NCBI GenBank assembly: GCA_035652815.1
Contig: DASRDB010000001.1
Location: forward strand, 434,001 to 498,000
Direction of reading: 5' to 3'
Source of the DNA: DASRDB01 sp035652815
GTDB lineage: Bacteria; Chloroflexota; Ktedonobacteria; Ktedonobacterales; Ktedonobacteraceae
DNA: 64,000 bases
Shown here: one piece after another, positions 63,158-64,000 of the stretch
Position numbering within the stretch: the stretch's first letter is position 1
Layout of the letters: each line of letters starts with the position of its first letter
The notes under the pieces: model-generated
Databases searched by the model: none
Told to the model about the DNA's origin: nothing
Seen by the model: only the letters and a program-made list of their open reading frames with translations
Translations under genes and position numbers: made by a program

Positions 63158-64000
63158 ATGGCCGAATCATACACAACCAAAACCTTGCTTACTATTGCAA
63201 GAGAAGGTCTGCGCGATATCGGCTATCATAATGATTTACTGCGAGAAGAATACGAGTTCGCTGATATTCTCGCTCAAAACCAGTCTCGTAAGATCGAGTT
63301 AGCTGCGTTCGCCCAGGAACCGCCTTCATACCTCAGTTCATGTATTGGAATTACCTTTCCTCTTCAACAAGGCCCTGAAGAGATCGCAGGATACCGGGCG
63401 CTTGGCGCACCACAGATTCTTGCGCTGCATCCTGAAAATGAAAAAATTCTGCGCTGGAAAATTCATGCAGAAAATCAGCCTGAGCTGTTAGAAAGCGTTG
63501 AACTGCCTTACCTGCGTAATTTTATCCTTCAGCATAAAGATGATTGGAAACCAGAGGAAGTATTACGCGCAAAATCAATACGATTTACGGGTGTACCTGT
63601 TCAGTTAGACTTTTTTGATGTGGGGCTTATCCCCGCAATTGAAGAAGTTGTACATACAAAATTGGATACCCTGCTTCGTGATGTTCTTGCCATCTGCAAG
63701 TCCGTTTATCAAGAACATCATGATGCTGAGCCGGACCCTGATGCGCTTTACCGGCTCATTTTTCGTTTTATCGCTGCTAAACTGCTCGGCGATAGACAAC
63801 ATTCAGATAAATGGCTGAACAGTAACGCGCAAGAAGTTCTTGCAGAAATTGAACGCTTCTATTTCCAACACGCGCCTTCTCAAGGCGTTTTAAACGATAT
63901 TCATACGCAAAATGCAGCCTGGAATAAGATTCGCTCTGCATTTTCTTTCCAAAATCTATCAGTTGAGGCATTAGCGTATATCTATGAAAACACTTTGGTA
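63158..64000 (+). CDS. Probable N6-adenine DNA methylase / restriction protein (partial, runs off the right edge)
   Basis: 281 codons open from the ATG at 63158 to the window end. The last residues, VEALAYIYENTLV, match the IYExxL motif that precedes the methyltransferase domain in Eco57I-type and other N6-adenine methylases. The preceding 250 residues are helical, with a PELLESVELPYL segment, as in the N-terminal part of such enzymes. The 5' region lies beyond a family-2 palindrome and has TATACT (63114-63119). It may be the first gene of a restriction or phage-defence locus. Catalytic motifs (NPPY, FxGxG) are outside the window. Confidence 0.6.
   Translation, partial: MAESYTTKTLLTIAREGLRDIGYHNDLLREEYEFADILAQNQSRKIELAAFAQEPPSYLSSCIGITFPLQQGPEEIAGYRALGAPQILALHPENEKILRWKIHAENQPELLESVELPYLRNFILQHKDDWKPEEVLRAKSIRFTGVPVQLDFFDVGLIPAIEEVVHTKLDTLLRDVLAICKSVYQEHHDAEPDPDALYRLIFRFIAAKLLGDRQHSDKWLNSNAQEVLAEIERFYFQHAPSQGVLNDIHTQNAAWNKIRSAFSFQNLSVEALAYIYENTLV

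Overview
The window looks like chromosomal DNA of a Chloroflexota bacterium, most likely a Ktedonobacteria-type lineage. This is inferred from moderate GC, many multi-domain sensor kinases, zinc-ribbon/membrane fusion proteins, a pgeF-yggS-DUF6391-yggT-yggU operon and abundant dispersed palindromic repeats; no rRNA or marker phylogeny is available here. I see no tRNA, rRNA or CRISPR array. The complete genes are mostly bacterial housekeeping and sensory genes with good ribosome-binding sites. The last one, cut by the right edge, opens what looks like a restriction or phage-defence gene.

Layout. 1-2.4 kb: a decayed LuxR response regulator beside a DUF4118-type histidine kinase and an orphan gene. 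2.4-10.1 kb: a SWIM/SNF2 pair, a 2-hydroxyacid dehydrogenase, a molbindin, and a dehydrogenase-bicupin operon. 10.1-14 kb: gyrB interrupted by an HNH intein, with G-rich repeats upstream. 14-25 kb: zinc-ribbon membrane protein, GH38 mannosidase, glucosaminidase-like protein, a degenerate kinase/response-regulator fusion, adenosine deaminase, a Cys-rich zinc-finger protein and an M24 peptidase. 25-29.4 kb: an LCP protein and the pgeF operon. 29.5-33.3 kb: a Ser/Thr kinase fused to an extracellular ligand-binding domain, and two small genes. 33.4-36.1 kb: an AT-rich island with a LuxR protein, a MauE-like membrane domain fused to a Tat-like leader and a Cys-rich tail, and a small zinc-knuckle protein. 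36.2-51.1 kb: three more histidine kinases, an OmpR-type regulator, a divergent pair around a perfect 71-bp palindrome that carries one consensus promoter on each strand, acyl-CoA synthetase and ComB. 51-58.9 kb: quinone oxidoreductase, methyltransferase, HTH-TPR regulator, an unknown membrane pair, AlkZ-like glycosylase and WYL regulator. 59.1-63 kb: murF, ddl and a dipeptide epimerase, a coherent peptidoglycan-peptide cluster. 63.2 kb to the end: the N-terminal part of a probable N6-adenine DNA methylase.

Most unusual points: (i) the 71-bp palindrome with interlocked TTGACA-N17-TATATT promoters; (ii) the MauE-Tat-Cys-rich single-chain fusion in an AT-rich island; (iii) the gyrB intein with a Trp-repeat array after its HNH; (iv) at least four families of dispersed palindromes, with murF and ddl both ending on a CTG-TAG supplied by repeat edges; (v) a kinase-response regulator fusion lacking the phospho-acceptor His and the key ATP-site Asn residues. 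All functional statements rest on motifs read by eye; no database search was run.
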